Numbered from the stretch's first letter, positions 1 through 6,390 are shown. The stretch: 6,875 bases of DNA from Thermoplasmata archaeon (GCA_030630685.1 DAOVMN010000117.1:1-6875); one strand, 5' to 3'. Numbers and translations: made by a program. The notes: generated by a model not told the origin, from the letters alone.

Positions 1-1167
1 GTCCATCTCCCGGGATTTCTTCTGAATAAAGTAATGGATAAGGGATGGAATATCTCCCCTCCTATCCCGCAAGGGCGGTATTGCAATCGGGAAAACATTG
101 AGCCGGAAGTAGAGGTCATCCCGGAATTTCCCCTCAGTTATCATGGCCTCAAGATCACGGTGCGTTGCGGCAATTACCCTGATATCCACCTTTATCGGTT
201 CGGTTCCTCCCACCCTCTCGATCTCCTTTTCCTGAAGAACCCTCAAAAGCCTCACTTGAGCATCGGGTTGGAGCTCCCCTACCTCGTCTAAAAATATCGT
301 GCCACCATTGGCCCGTTCGAAGCGTCCACGCTTCCGGGAAAGAGCACCGGTAAAGGCGCCTTTTTCATGGCCGAAGAGCTCACTGTCTATTAGGTTCTCG
401 GGGATAGCCCCGCAGTTGACCGTAATGAATGGGGCGTCTTTTCTCGGAGATAGGTTGTGAATAGCGTTGGCTATGACCTCCTTGCCCGTGCCGGTTTCTC
501 CTAAAAGCAGGACCGGGCTGGAAAGGGGTGCCACCTGGAGCACCATCTCCATCACTCTACTCAGTCCGAAATCCGCGCCGATAATCTCCTCCCCTGCAAT
601 CTGTCGCAATTCGCTGTGAAGGAATCGGTTATCCTCGGCAAGGAGCTCCTTGAGCTCGAGCAGCTCTTGATACCTGACGCTGTTAGACAGGGCTATGGTA
701 AAAGGCTCCCTGAGCAGTGATACCAGGTCGGCGTGTTCCATGGTGAAGGCGCCGCTCTGCTTTGAGATAAAGGTCACTCCTCCTACGATATCCCCATCTA
801 CGATAAGACGAAGTACCAGAAGCGAAGCGTCCTTTTCCAGCAGGCCCTTGGATATCCAGGGCCTGGCCGTAGGATGCATCTCTGCCCTGTCAACGACAGG
901 GGTCTCCTTGTCGGGACGCACCACGAAGGTGCGTATGTCTGGTGGAATAGTGACGGTGAGGTTGAGCAATGAGCTGCCTTCGGCTGATGCCCTGGCAAGG
1001 GCTGCGTGCTCGCCCCTCTCTGGACGGTAGTGTGTTAAAAACACGCTATCTGCAGGGAGATAGTCCCTGAGATACAGAAAGCTCTCGTACAGAAACGTTT
1101 CAACATCGAGACTTCCGCAGATGCGAATAGTGGCCTCGCGAAAGAACTCATTCTCGTCAATATGCAT
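1..1167 (-). CDS. Sigma-54-dependent transcriptional activator with GAF-like sensor, C-terminus cut by window edge
   Basis: The minus-strand frame is open from ATG at 1167 to the left edge and gives 389 residues. It is a bacterial enhancer-binding protein that would remodel sigma-54 RNA polymerase by ATP hydrolysis. Residues 1-165 look like a GAF-type sensory domain. A charged helical linker follows (about 166-192), then the AAA+ domain from about 194: Walker A GETGTGKE (223-230), the sigma-54 contact loop GAFTGA (270-275), Walker B GTIFLDE (289-295) and the arginine-rich stretch FRDDLYFRL (348-356). The end of the AAA+ domain and the expected C-terminal helix-turn-helix lie beyond position 1. 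There is no receiver domain, so ligand sensing by the GAF region is more likely than phosphorylation; the signal is unknown. A purine-rich GGGGGAAACC precedes the ATG. It is divergent from the operon beginning at 1595 and is the likely activator of that operon's sigma-54 promoter. The family is certain, the target is inferred. Confidence 0.95.
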   Translation of the reverse strand, partial: MHIDENEFFREATIRICGSLDVETFLYESFLYLRDYLPADSVFLTHYRPERGEHAALARASAEGSSLLNLTVTIPPDIRTFVVRPDKETPVVDRAEMHPTARPWISKGLLEKDASLLVLRLIVDGDIVGGVTFISKQSGAFTMEHADLVSLLREPFTIALSNSVRYQELLELKELLAEDNRFLHSELRQIAGEEIIGADFGLSRVMEMVLQVAPLSSPVLLLGETGTGKEVIANAIHNLSPRKDAPFITVNCGAIPENLIDSELFGHEKGAFTGALSRKRGRFERANGGTIFLDEVGELQPDAQVRLLRVLQEKEIERVGGTEPIKVDIRVIAATHRDLEAMITEGKFRDDLYFRLNVFPIAIPPLRDRRGDIPSLIHYFIQKKSREMD

Positions 1168-1200
1168 GGTTTCCCCCAGTTTGCAAAGTTGTTCATTTTT

Positions 1201-1266
1201 TTGACAGGATAAACAGGATAATCTATATTTATATCATGTTTCCCGTAGGCGGGATTATCATGTCAA
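1201..1266. repeat. 66-bp element with terminal inverted repeats
   Basis: TTGACAGGATAA at 1201-1212 is mirrored by TTATCATGTCAA at 1255-1266, a 12-bp inverted repeat with one mismatch. A second pairing, GATAATC at 1217-1223 with GATTATC at 1253-1259, and a small CCCG/CGGG hairpin lie inside. The left end also contains the directly repeated unit ACAGGATAA. From memory, ACAGGAT-type tracts recur in the intergenic DNA of many environmental bacteria, so this may be a small dispersed repeat. It sits just upstream of the activator gene and could overlap that gene's promoter. No clear -35/-10 pair was found there. Confidence 0.5.
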
Positions 1267-1312
1267 ATATTCTTCTATAGTGAAACGTCACCTGTTTGCA
1301 AACTCAAGTTGA

Positions 1313-1400
1313 TCCCCCCCACCCTAACCCTCCCCCATCAAGGGGGAGGTAACTGAGTTGCTTCCCCTCCCCTTGTGGGAGGGGATAAAGGGGAGGGGGA
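1313..1400. repeat. C/G-tract dispersed-type repeat with two strong hairpins
   Basis: This is a strand-asymmetric block of C runs answered by G runs. Hairpin one pairs CCTCCCCC (1329-1336) with GGGGGAGG (1342-1349) around a 5-base loop. Hairpin two pairs TCCCCTCCC (1363-1371) with GGGAGGGGA (1377-1385), also with a 5-base loop. Alternatively CCCCTCCCC (1364-1372) can pair with GGGGAGGGG (1390-1398). The opening CACCCTAACCCTC resembles a repeat I recall from the intergenic regions of many bacterial genomes. Composition differs sharply from the AT-rich DNA on both sides, which suggests insertion. It has no coding potential. A role as a terminator is unlikely, because no gene ends nearby on either strand. 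Confidence 0.65.
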
Positions 1401-1426
1401 AAAAGAAATTCCTATACTATTAAATT

Positions 1427-1490
1427 CACTATAGTCCACTTTATGTCCAAAGTGCACTATAGTCAATTAATAAAATGCGCTATAGGACAT
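1427..1490. promoter_or_regulatory. Palindromic CTATAG array, candidate upstream activator sites
   Basis: CACTATAGTC occurs identically at 1427-1436 and 1455-1464. The two copies enclose CACTTT (1437-1442) and AAAGTG (1449-1454), so 1428-1463 is one large inverted repeat: 14 pairs, one mismatch (1436/1455) and a 6-base centre. A third, degenerate palindrome at 1472-1493 (AAAATG, CTATAG core at 1480-1485, CATTTT) follows. A further CTATAGTG lies at 1275-1282. The array is centred roughly 85-120 bp upstream of the predicted start of transcription of the sigma-54 promoter at 1542-1557, the usual position for enhancer-binding protein sites. It lies between that promoter and the activator gene that ends at 1167. 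Symmetry and repetition are visible; binding by that activator is inferred. Confidence 0.7.
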
Positions 1491-1510
1491 TTTGCATTCC
1501 CCTCAAATTA

Positions 1511-1523
1511 TAACTAATTGATT
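1511..1523 (-). promoter_or_regulatory. IHF-type binding site
   Basis: Read on the minus strand this is AATCAATTAGTTA, which fits the IHF consensus WATCAANNNNTTR at every defined position. It lies between the CTATAG palindromes and the -24 element, exactly where IHF bends DNA in many sigma-54 promoters. The surrounding DNA is very AT-rich, so a chance match is possible, but the placement supports it. Confidence 0.6.
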
Positions 1524-1541
1524 TTACTATATAATATATTT

Positions 1542-1557
1542 TGGCATGTTTTATGCT
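1542..1557 (+). promoter_or_regulatory. Sigma-54 (-24/-12) promoter of the four-gene operon
   Basis: TGGCATGTTTTATGCT matches the consensus TGGCACRNNNNTTGCW at all but two defined positions. It keeps the invariant GG (1543-1544) and GC (1555-1556) with exactly ten bases between them. Transcription would begin near 1567-1568, leaving a leader of about 27 bases before the ribosome site and ATG at 1595. The promoter faces the operon, and a sigma-54 activator is encoded divergently next to it. Regulation therefore requires an activator and ATP hydrolysis rather than a sigma-70-type basal promoter. Confidence 0.8.
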
Positions 1558-1594
1558 GTTTAAAAAGACAAACAGGGAAAAGGAGAGAAAAATT

Positions 1595-1912
1595 ATGAGA
1601 TGGCTGGAAACGATCAAGGTGCAATCAGCGACAGGTAAGGAGGAAACTACTGAAAACGAATTAACGATATTGGTACGTGAGGTTCGGAAAAATACTGACC
1701 GTCAAGGGCTGCGGGAGGCTACAGTTTCGAGCCATGCATCAGTACCCGGATATTTTGCTCTGCGGCTATTTTGGGATACCGATGATCTGCAAGCCAGCGG
1801 AAGTATTTTAGGAATGAACCTCGCTCAAAGCCTGAAGGTTTTCGGCCTTGTAGACCACTCCGTGTGGATCGAAGGCAGTAAAATGAAGGGAGGTAAAGAA
1901 AATGTGCAGTAG
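1595..1912 (+). CDS. Conserved-looking small protein of unknown function, 105 residues
   Basis: First gene of the operon. ATG at 1595 is chosen because AGGAGAG (1581-1587) lies 7 bases upstream. Longer in-frame starts (TTG 1541, ATG 1553) fall inside the sigma-54 promoter and upstream of the predicted transcript start. The protein is soluble, with no signal peptide or membrane segment. It starts MRWLETIKVQ, has a basic/polar middle, then a dense hydrophobic and aromatic part: YFALRLFWDTDD (about 53-64), GMNLAQSLKVFGLVDHSVWIE (about 73-93) and a lysine-rich tail. Strand-helix alternation hints at a small alpha/beta fold such as a dimeric ferredoxin-like barrel, but that is only a guess. I do not recognise a named family with confidence. 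Its stop overlaps the next gene by 11 bases, so translation is probably coupled to the methyltransferase. GC content looks lower than in the downstream genes. Confidence 0.8.
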   Translation: MRWLETIKVQSATGKEETTENELTILVREVRKNTDRQGLREATVSSHASVPGYFALRLFWDTDDLQASGSILGMNLAQSLKVFGLVDHSVWIEGSKMKGGKENVQ

Positions 1913-2465
1913 AAGAAAATATCGATCTAATCTTGAGACATCAAACATAGCCTATTGGATGATTCGCGTGATGCATGATAACCCCATTCTTCCACTGGTG
2001 AGAAATCCGTACAAAATCTTGAATGCAGCCGGGCTCAAGAAAGGCCAAAAAGTAGTTGAGGTGGGGTGCGGACCAGGCTTCTTTACTATACCCGCTGCAA
2101 AGATAGTGGGAGATGAGGGCCATGTGTATGCGGTCGATGTCCATCCACGTGCAGTAGCCAGGGTGAAGAAAAAAGTCGAGAAAGTGGCTTTAAAGAACGT
2201 TACACCTATGTGTATCAACGCATCGAATACCGGGCTACCAGGTGGAAGTGTTGACCTTGCGTTTCTCTTTGGCCTTCGGTACATCGCAGGCGGACTTGAA
2301 AGTGTGATCTCCGAGCTCCATCGAGTTGTAAAGCCCGGAGGAATCATCTCTTTTGAAAAGACCAAGGGCTCGGAGGCGGAATTGATTGAAGAAGTCAAGC
2401 GAGGAGGATTTACCTACACAGAAAAGCAGGGACGAATCTTCTTATTTAAAAAGAAGGGAGAATAG
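1902..2465 (+). CDS. Class I SAM-dependent methyltransferase
   Basis: This 187-residue protein should transfer a methyl group from S-adenosylmethionine; the acceptor is unknown. It has the Rossmann-type signature in order: motif I VVEVGCGPGFF (51-61), the acidic residue ending the second strand in VYAVDVHP (D79), the motif II region GSVDLAFLF (115-123) and HRVVKPGGIISFE (140-152). It resembles the UbiE/Methyltransf_11 type. It is shorter than UbiE (about 250 residues) and lacks extra C-terminal substrate-binding elements. There are no export signals, so it is cytoplasmic. ATG 1902 is preceded by GGGAGG and overlaps the upstream gene by 11 bases; the next ATG follows the stop by 4 bases. This packing argues that it works with its neighbours, for example on a substrate, cofactor or protein of the molybdoenzyme pathway. 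The family is certain, the role is not known. Confidence 0.9.
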   Translation: MCSRRKYRSNLETSNIAYWMIRVMHDNPILPLVRNPYKILNAAGLKKGQKVVEVGCGPGFFTIPAAKIVGDEGHVYAVDVHPRAVARVKKKVEKVALKNVTPMCINASNTGLPGGSVDLAFLFGLRYIAGGLESVISELHRVVKPGGIISFEKTKGSEAELIEEVKRGGFTYTEKQGRIFLFKKKGE

Positions 2466-2469
2466 TATC

Positions 2470-4788
2470 ATGAAAAAAATTTCCAGAAGAATTTTTTTCA
2501 AGGCAACGGCGTTACTGGGTGTCACACTCGCCATAGGAAAATATGTGAGCGGAAAAACACTGAGCTTTACAGATCTAATAAATCCTGCCCATGCGACGCA
2601 AGGAGGAGCGAAAAAGGTGGTTCCCGCGGTGAGTGATGTGGATGCGCACTCCCAGTGTGGGATGAGGGTGGGCGTACAAGGCGGTAAAGTAATGAGTATC
2701 GGTGGCGATTCCACAGACCCTGAGAGCAAGGGCCAGCTCACTGTGCGGGGCAAACACATGAAAGAGATTCTCTACGCGCCCGATAGGCTGCAATACCCTA
2801 TAAAGCGGGTTGGTGCACGAGGGGAGGGAAAGTGGGAGAGAATCTCCTGGGATGAGGCCCTCACTACCATTGCGAACAGACTTCAAGATATTAAGAAGCA
2901 GTACGGCCCCGAGGCGATAGACTTCCATCACGGCCACTACCACAGCGGCGATATCCTCGGTGCCTATCTCGCAAGGCTTGCGAACCTCATCGGCACACCG
3001 AATATCACCAATCCAAGCCACGTGTGCCATCTTCCACGGGTATTTTTAGGGTTCAACTATGACCTCGGAGCGGTGGTGCCGCCCGATGTAGCGCACACCA
3101 AGTGCTTACTTCTGTGGGGCGGAAATCCCGAGGCCACCAACAAACCTCAGGAGATCGCCATCAAGGAGGCTCGGAAGAGGGGCATTAAGCTGATCGTAAT
3201 CGATCCCCGGGTCACCTCCTACGCAAAGGAGGCCGATCTCCATGCCCAGCTAAGGCCAGGCACCGACGGGGCACTGGCACTGGGTATGCTGCATGTGATC
3301 ATCAAAGAAGGGCTCTACGATCGGGAGTTCGTGAAGAAGTGGACTATAGGGTTTAAGAAACTGGAGAACCACATTGAGCAGTACTCCCCTGAGAAGGTAG
3401 AGAAGATCACCTGGGTTCCAGCGAATACAATCAGGGAGATCGCCCGGATGTATGCCACTACAAAGCCGGCATGCATCAGCCCTCGGAATGCCCTCGATCA
3501 ACACACCAACTCCTCGGTGGCCATTCGCGCCATCGATATTCTGATGGCGATCACAGGGAACCTGGACGTAAAGGGTGGAAACATTATCATCATACCTATC
3601 GTGATGGGGCTCGAGGACATCAAGCTCTTCGACAAGCTCCCAAAGGAAACGGCGAATAAAAAGCTCGGGGTTGATAAATGCCTCTACTCTAAGATCTCAA
3701 AGGCCTGGCCTGCCGCTCACACGCCCTCTCTGTGGGAGGCCATACTCTATGGTGATCCCTATCCCGTGAAGGCCATGGTGGTAATGGCCTCAAATCCAAG
3801 GCTTACTTGTGCAAACACCAACGTCGTGGAGAACGCCTTGAAAAAACTCGATTTTCTCGTGGTAGCAGACCTCTTTATGACGCCAACGGCTGAGCTCGCC
3901 GATATCGTGCTCCCTGCATGCACCTTTCTCGAGAGGACCCGGTTTGTGACCTATGATACCCATGCAGACCACTCCTGGAACGTCCATTCCCGTATCGCGC
4001 TTAGCCCCAAGGCGGTGGAGCCGTCAGGGGAGGCGCGGTCTGACTGGAAGATCATCTGTGAGCTGGGACGAGCGATGGGATACGGGGAGTCCTTCCCGTG
4101 GAAAACTGAAGAGGAGGCCATCGATCATGTACTCACACCGCTCGGCATCACCTGCGAGGAGCTGATGGAACACCCGGAGGGGATCATCATGTCTGTTCCG
4201 CCGTTTCTCTATACCAAGTTCAAGGGCGTCTTCGGAACGATCATACGAAAGGCGCTTAAGGTGGCGGTCTTTAGGGACTACCCCGATATGTACAGAAAAT
4301 ATGAATCCAAGGGATTTATGACACCTTCCAAAAAGGTGGAGATTTACTCGGAGCGGTTGGAGAAACTCGGCTACGATCCCCTGCCGACCTACTGGGAGCC
4401 TGCAGAGAGCCCGGTGTCACAGCCTGCTCTGGCGAAAGAATATCCCTTGATACTGATCGCGGGAACCAAACTGGAGATGTACACCCACTCCGAGATGCGG
4501 AACATACCTGGACTTCGAAAACTATTTCCAAAGAATCTCTTAGAGGTGAATCCAGAGACGGCTGCAAAGCTCGGCATCACAGATGGTGATTTTCTAAAGA
4601 TTTCATCGCCAAGGGGTAGAATCAGATGTGCGTCTTATATAACCGATCGCATTGATCCACGAGTAGTGCACCTTTATCATGGATTTAAAGAGAGCAACTG
4701 TAACCTGTTGACCGATCATAAGGCCTTTGATCCCATCACAGGATCAACGGGACTGAAATCGCTGTTGTGTAAGATAGAAAAAATATGA
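2470..4788 (+). CDS. Tat-exported molybdopterin oxidoreductase-family protein lacking most of the N-terminal Fe-S cysteines
   Basis: A 772-residue member of the DMSO reductase superfamily (bis-molybdopterin-guanine-dinucleotide, Mo or W). ATG 2470 is chosen over upstream in-frame starts because AAGGGAG lies at 2454-2460 and the protein then opens with a twin-arginine signal, SRRIFFK (5-11), plus a hydrophobic stretch to about 27. The fold is clear: YAPDRLQYPIKR (102-113), WERISWDEAL (122-131), WGGNPE (216-221), IDPRVTSYAKEADLHAQLRPGTD split over 244-266, FMTPTAELADIVLP (469-482), MTPSKKVEIYS (617-627), and a dinucleotide-binding C-terminal domain ending in FDPITGSTGLKSLLC. Cys186 in HVCHLP is the likely metal ligand. 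The family's cluster motif C-x2-C-x3-C-x27-C reads D56, A59, C63, T91 with exact spacing, so the usual [4Fe-4S] cluster is probably absent. Overall it recalls the branch with acetylene hydratase and PhsA-like enzymes, but the substrate is unknown. No Fe-S or NrfD-like subunit follows. Confidence 0.92.
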   Translation: MKKISRRIFFKATALLGVTLAIGKYVSGKTLSFTDLINPAHATQGGAKKVVPAVSDVDAHSQCGMRVGVQGGKVMSIGGDSTDPESKGQLTVRGKHMKEILYAPDRLQYPIKRVGARGEGKWERISWDEALTTIANRLQDIKKQYGPEAIDFHHGHYHSGDILGAYLARLANLIGTPNITNPSHVCHLPRVFLGFNYDLGAVVPPDVAHTKCLLLWGGNPEATNKPQEIAIKEARKRGIKLIVIDPRVTSYAKEADLHAQLRPGTDGALALGMLHVIIKEGLYDREFVKKWTIGFKKLENHIEQYSPEKVEKITWVPANTIREIARMYATTKPACISPRNALDQHTNSSVAIRAIDILMAITGNLDVKGGNIIIIPIVMGLEDIKLFDKLPKETANKKLGVDKCLYSKISKAWPAAHTPSLWEAILYGDPYPVKAMVVMASNPRLTCANTNVVENALKKLDFLVVADLFMTPTAELADIVLPACTFLERTRFVTYDTHADHSWNVHSRIALSPKAVEPSGEARSDWKIICELGRAMGYGESFPWKTEEEAIDHVLTPLGITCEELMEHPEGIIMSVPPFLYTKFKGVFGTIIRKALKVAVFRDYPDMYRKYESKGFMTPSKKVEIYSERLEKLGYDPLPTYWEPAESPVSQPALAKEYPLILIAGTKLEMYTHSEMRNIPGLRKLFPKNLLEVNPETAAKLGITDGDFLKISSPRGRIRCASYITDRIDPRVVHLYHGFKESNCNLLTDHKAFDPITGSTGLKSLLCKIEKI

Positions 4789-4822
4789 AATAGAGGAAAA
4801 TTTAAACAAAGGAGGTATTACA

Positions 4823-5014
4823 ATGGAATACGGGAGTAATTTTATTGGCCTATTTGCCCTTTCGAGTGCAATCTGTTGTCATCTTATCTCAAAGGCACAC
4901 TTTGCAGTCACCAAGAGTTGGATAACCAATAAATGGTTTTGGACTGGGCTCTTCGGAAACCTGCCCGCATTGGTGGCCTTTTTAGGGCATGTGCTTATTT
5001 CTCGAAAGCAGTAA
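4823..5014 (+). CDS. Small two-span membrane protein, unknown function
   Basis: This 63-residue protein is the last gene of the operon. A strong AAAGGAGG ends 7 bases before ATG 4823, and the gap from the molybdoenzyme stop is only 34 bases, so I treat it as a real translated gene. Two hydrophobic segments are visible, about residues 7-24 and 39-59, separated by a short polar, lysine-containing loop; the end is RKQ. It carries Cys18-Cys19 and three histidines in or beside the membrane segments (H20, H26, H56). The position suggests a membrane anchor, quinone-side partner or assembly helper for the exported molybdoenzyme. That is inference from context only; I recognise no family and there is no haem-binding CxxCH. 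Confidence 0.7.
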   Translation: MEYGSNFIGLFALSSAICCHLISKAHFAVTKSWITNKWFWTGLFGNLPALVAFLGHVLISRKQ

Positions 5015-5055
5015 TCATAACCTGTCCCCCTGTTGTTTTGTATACATTCGAGAAA
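4998..5055. repeat. 9-bp inverted repeat in the convergent gap, possible weak terminator
   Basis: TTTCTCGAA (4998-5006) and TTCGAGAAA (5047-5055) are exact inverse complements, 40 bases apart, spanning the stop of the small membrane protein and most of the 59-base gap to the convergent gene. Neither side carries a run of T typical of an intrinsic terminator and the loop is long, so a terminator role is doubtful. Confidence 0.3.
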
Positions 5056-5073
5056 GAGTTGACGCAGATAGAT

Positions 5074-6390
5074 TCATGAGCGGGCTACCAGCCAGTATTT
5101 ACCATCATCATATACGAGCTTCCTCTGCTCCACGAAGAGCTCCAGATACCGATGGAGATCAGCGCCGCTCTCGGGCCGGTAGCCCATTCCGGAGAGGATC
5201 AGGATTTTGGGGGTCTGCTCGCAGAAATCGGCGGTGAATCTCTCCTCAAGCTCCTCTCCGGTGAGCGATGTCGACTGCAACTGTCCGGCAAGCCACTTGA
5301 GCAGTATCTTCTCCCTGGTCCTCTCCTCTGTCCTTTTCATAAAGTGGGAGACCTCTTTACCTTCCTCGGGCTCTTTGAGCAGCTCTTGCACCAGTTCAAT
5401 GGCGCCTCTAAGGATCATCAGGCCTATGATTGCTGACGCTACCGCATCGGCATGGTAAAGCCAGGTGGCATTCCAGAGCTGCGCGAAGAAAGAAAGCAGG
5501 ATCCCTCCGCATACCAACAGCGAGGTCCAGAAGTGGTTGCGCGCATCCACCGCCTGACACATGATGGCAAAATTTGAGCGCTTCGTTCCCACGAGGTACT
5601 GGTAAGAGGAGAGCCCCAGCATGATGAGACCACATATCCCCGACACCAAAAAGGCAATCAGTCCCTCTTGTATGGGCCCCGGATGGATGATTTTATGAAA
5701 GGTCGCCAGGGCTACCCCGCCCACTGACACGAACATGGTGATTACGATGAAGACAGAAACAAGCTTATCCCTGTCATATTTGATGCCCAGCCAGACAAGG
5801 AGCGACGAGAGGGTATCCACCGCGTTGTCGATCCCATCAGCGGTGAGCCCGGCCGATCGAGAGAGAAAGCCAACGCTGAGCTTCAGCACACTCAGAATCA
5901 CATGGGCCACCAGGGAAAAGAGGGAGGCCATCTCAGGGGAGAATACCCACTTCATGAACGCGGGGATTACCCTCTGCATATGCTCGGCGATTTCCCTGCC
6001 GCCCGGGGTCAGGTGATATCGACCGTCTCTTTCCTCAAGGACATTCTTCTCAATAGCCTTGCGCAGATTTTCCTCCAGCTCCAGTTGTGCCGTGCCTATT
6101 CCATGGGCATGTCGCCCCATTCCCATGCGATTCAAGAAGTCTCTGATCTCATGGCGGCTCATGGACCTATCCAAGAGCTCAATCAGGGTTGCCCTAAATG
6201 TCCCGGGAAAGTCGTGCATGACATGGTGCATTTCCTTAGAGTTTTTCCAGTGCACTGTTTGTTCACGCCTGTGACGGAAGATGGAAAATTTGATAATGTC
6301 TTTGGGCGTTAATTCCTGGGCATGAGTAGTTTTGTAGGTTGTGATCTGTTCTTGTTTTTTTGATATCTTTGGAGCAGCTTTGTTATTCAT
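5074..6390 (-). CDS. Cation diffusion facilitator-like membrane protein with winged-helix-like ends
   Basis: A 438-residue protein in three parts. About 60-140 looks like a winged helix or PadR-like region, including the EERDGRYHLTPGGREIAEHM wing and helix. About 155-335 holds six membrane spans of the cation efflux (CDF) type, with spans near 157-175, 183-203, 209-231, 243-262, 283-303 and 312-332. About 352-438 is a second helical, winged-helix-like segment ending DDGKYWLVARS. In span 2 the metal motif is present as D188-x3-D192 (GIDNAVD), as in Fe/Zn-type members. In span 5 the usual H-x3-D reads N285-x3-T289 when aligned on VDAR, with H286 next to it, so metal transport may be altered or lost. 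The typical C-terminal CDF domain is replaced. The start is uncertain: ATG 6390 has no good ribosome site and residues 1-50 are low in conserved-looking features. ATG 6231 (M54) is an alternative. It converges on the operon and is likely independent of it. Confidence 0.85.
   Translation of the reverse strand: MNNKAAPKISKKQEQITTYKTTHAQELTPKDIIKFSIFRHRREQTVHWKNSKEMHHVMHDFPGTFRATLIELLDRSMSRHEIRDFLNRMGMGRHAHGIGTAQLELEENLRKAIEKNVLEERDGRYHLTPGGREIAEHMQRVIPAFMKWVFSPEMASLFSLVAHVILSVLKLSVGFLSRSAGLTADGIDNAVDTLSSLLVWLGIKYDRDKLVSVFIVITMFVSVGGVALATFHKIIHPGPIQEGLIAFLVSGICGLIMLGLSSYQYLVGTKRSNFAIMCQAVDARNHFWTSLLVCGGILLSFFAQLWNATWLYHADAVASAIIGLMILRGAIELVQELLKEPEEGKEVSHFMKRTEERTREKILLKWLAGQLQSTSLTGEELEERFTADFCEQTPKILILSGMGYRPESGADLHRYLELFVEQRKLVYDDGKYWLVARS

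Noticed and set aside
695..1030. Rightward open frame opposite the activator gene.
   Set aside because: It is antisense to the GAF-domain coding region, which reads as a coherent protein in the minus frame.
1313..1500. CRISPR array or tandem repeat array.
   Set aside because: The repeated units are short palindromic cores and C/G tracts of unequal spacing, without regular repeats and spacers.
2386..2469. Extended N-terminus of the molybdoenzyme starting at TTG 2386.
   Set aside because: It would overlap the methyltransferase by 80 bases and bury the Tat signal 28 residues inside; ATG 2470 has a proper ribosome site.
2470..4788. Naming the molybdoenzyme acetylene hydratase, thiosulfate reductase or arsenate reductase.
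   Set aside because: Overall similarity to that branch is visible, but acetylene hydratase needs its [4Fe-4S] cysteines and a nearby Asp and has no Tat signal, while PhsA and ArrA keep the cluster motif and come with Fe-S subunits. None of these fits.
2470..4788. Selenocysteine at the metal ligand position.
   Set aside because: The codon for residue 186 is TGT (Cys); there is no in-frame TGA in the gene.
5015..5073. Intrinsic terminator between the convergent genes.
   Set aside because: Only a long-looped 9-bp inverted repeat without a T run is present, so it is listed as a low-confidence repeat instead.
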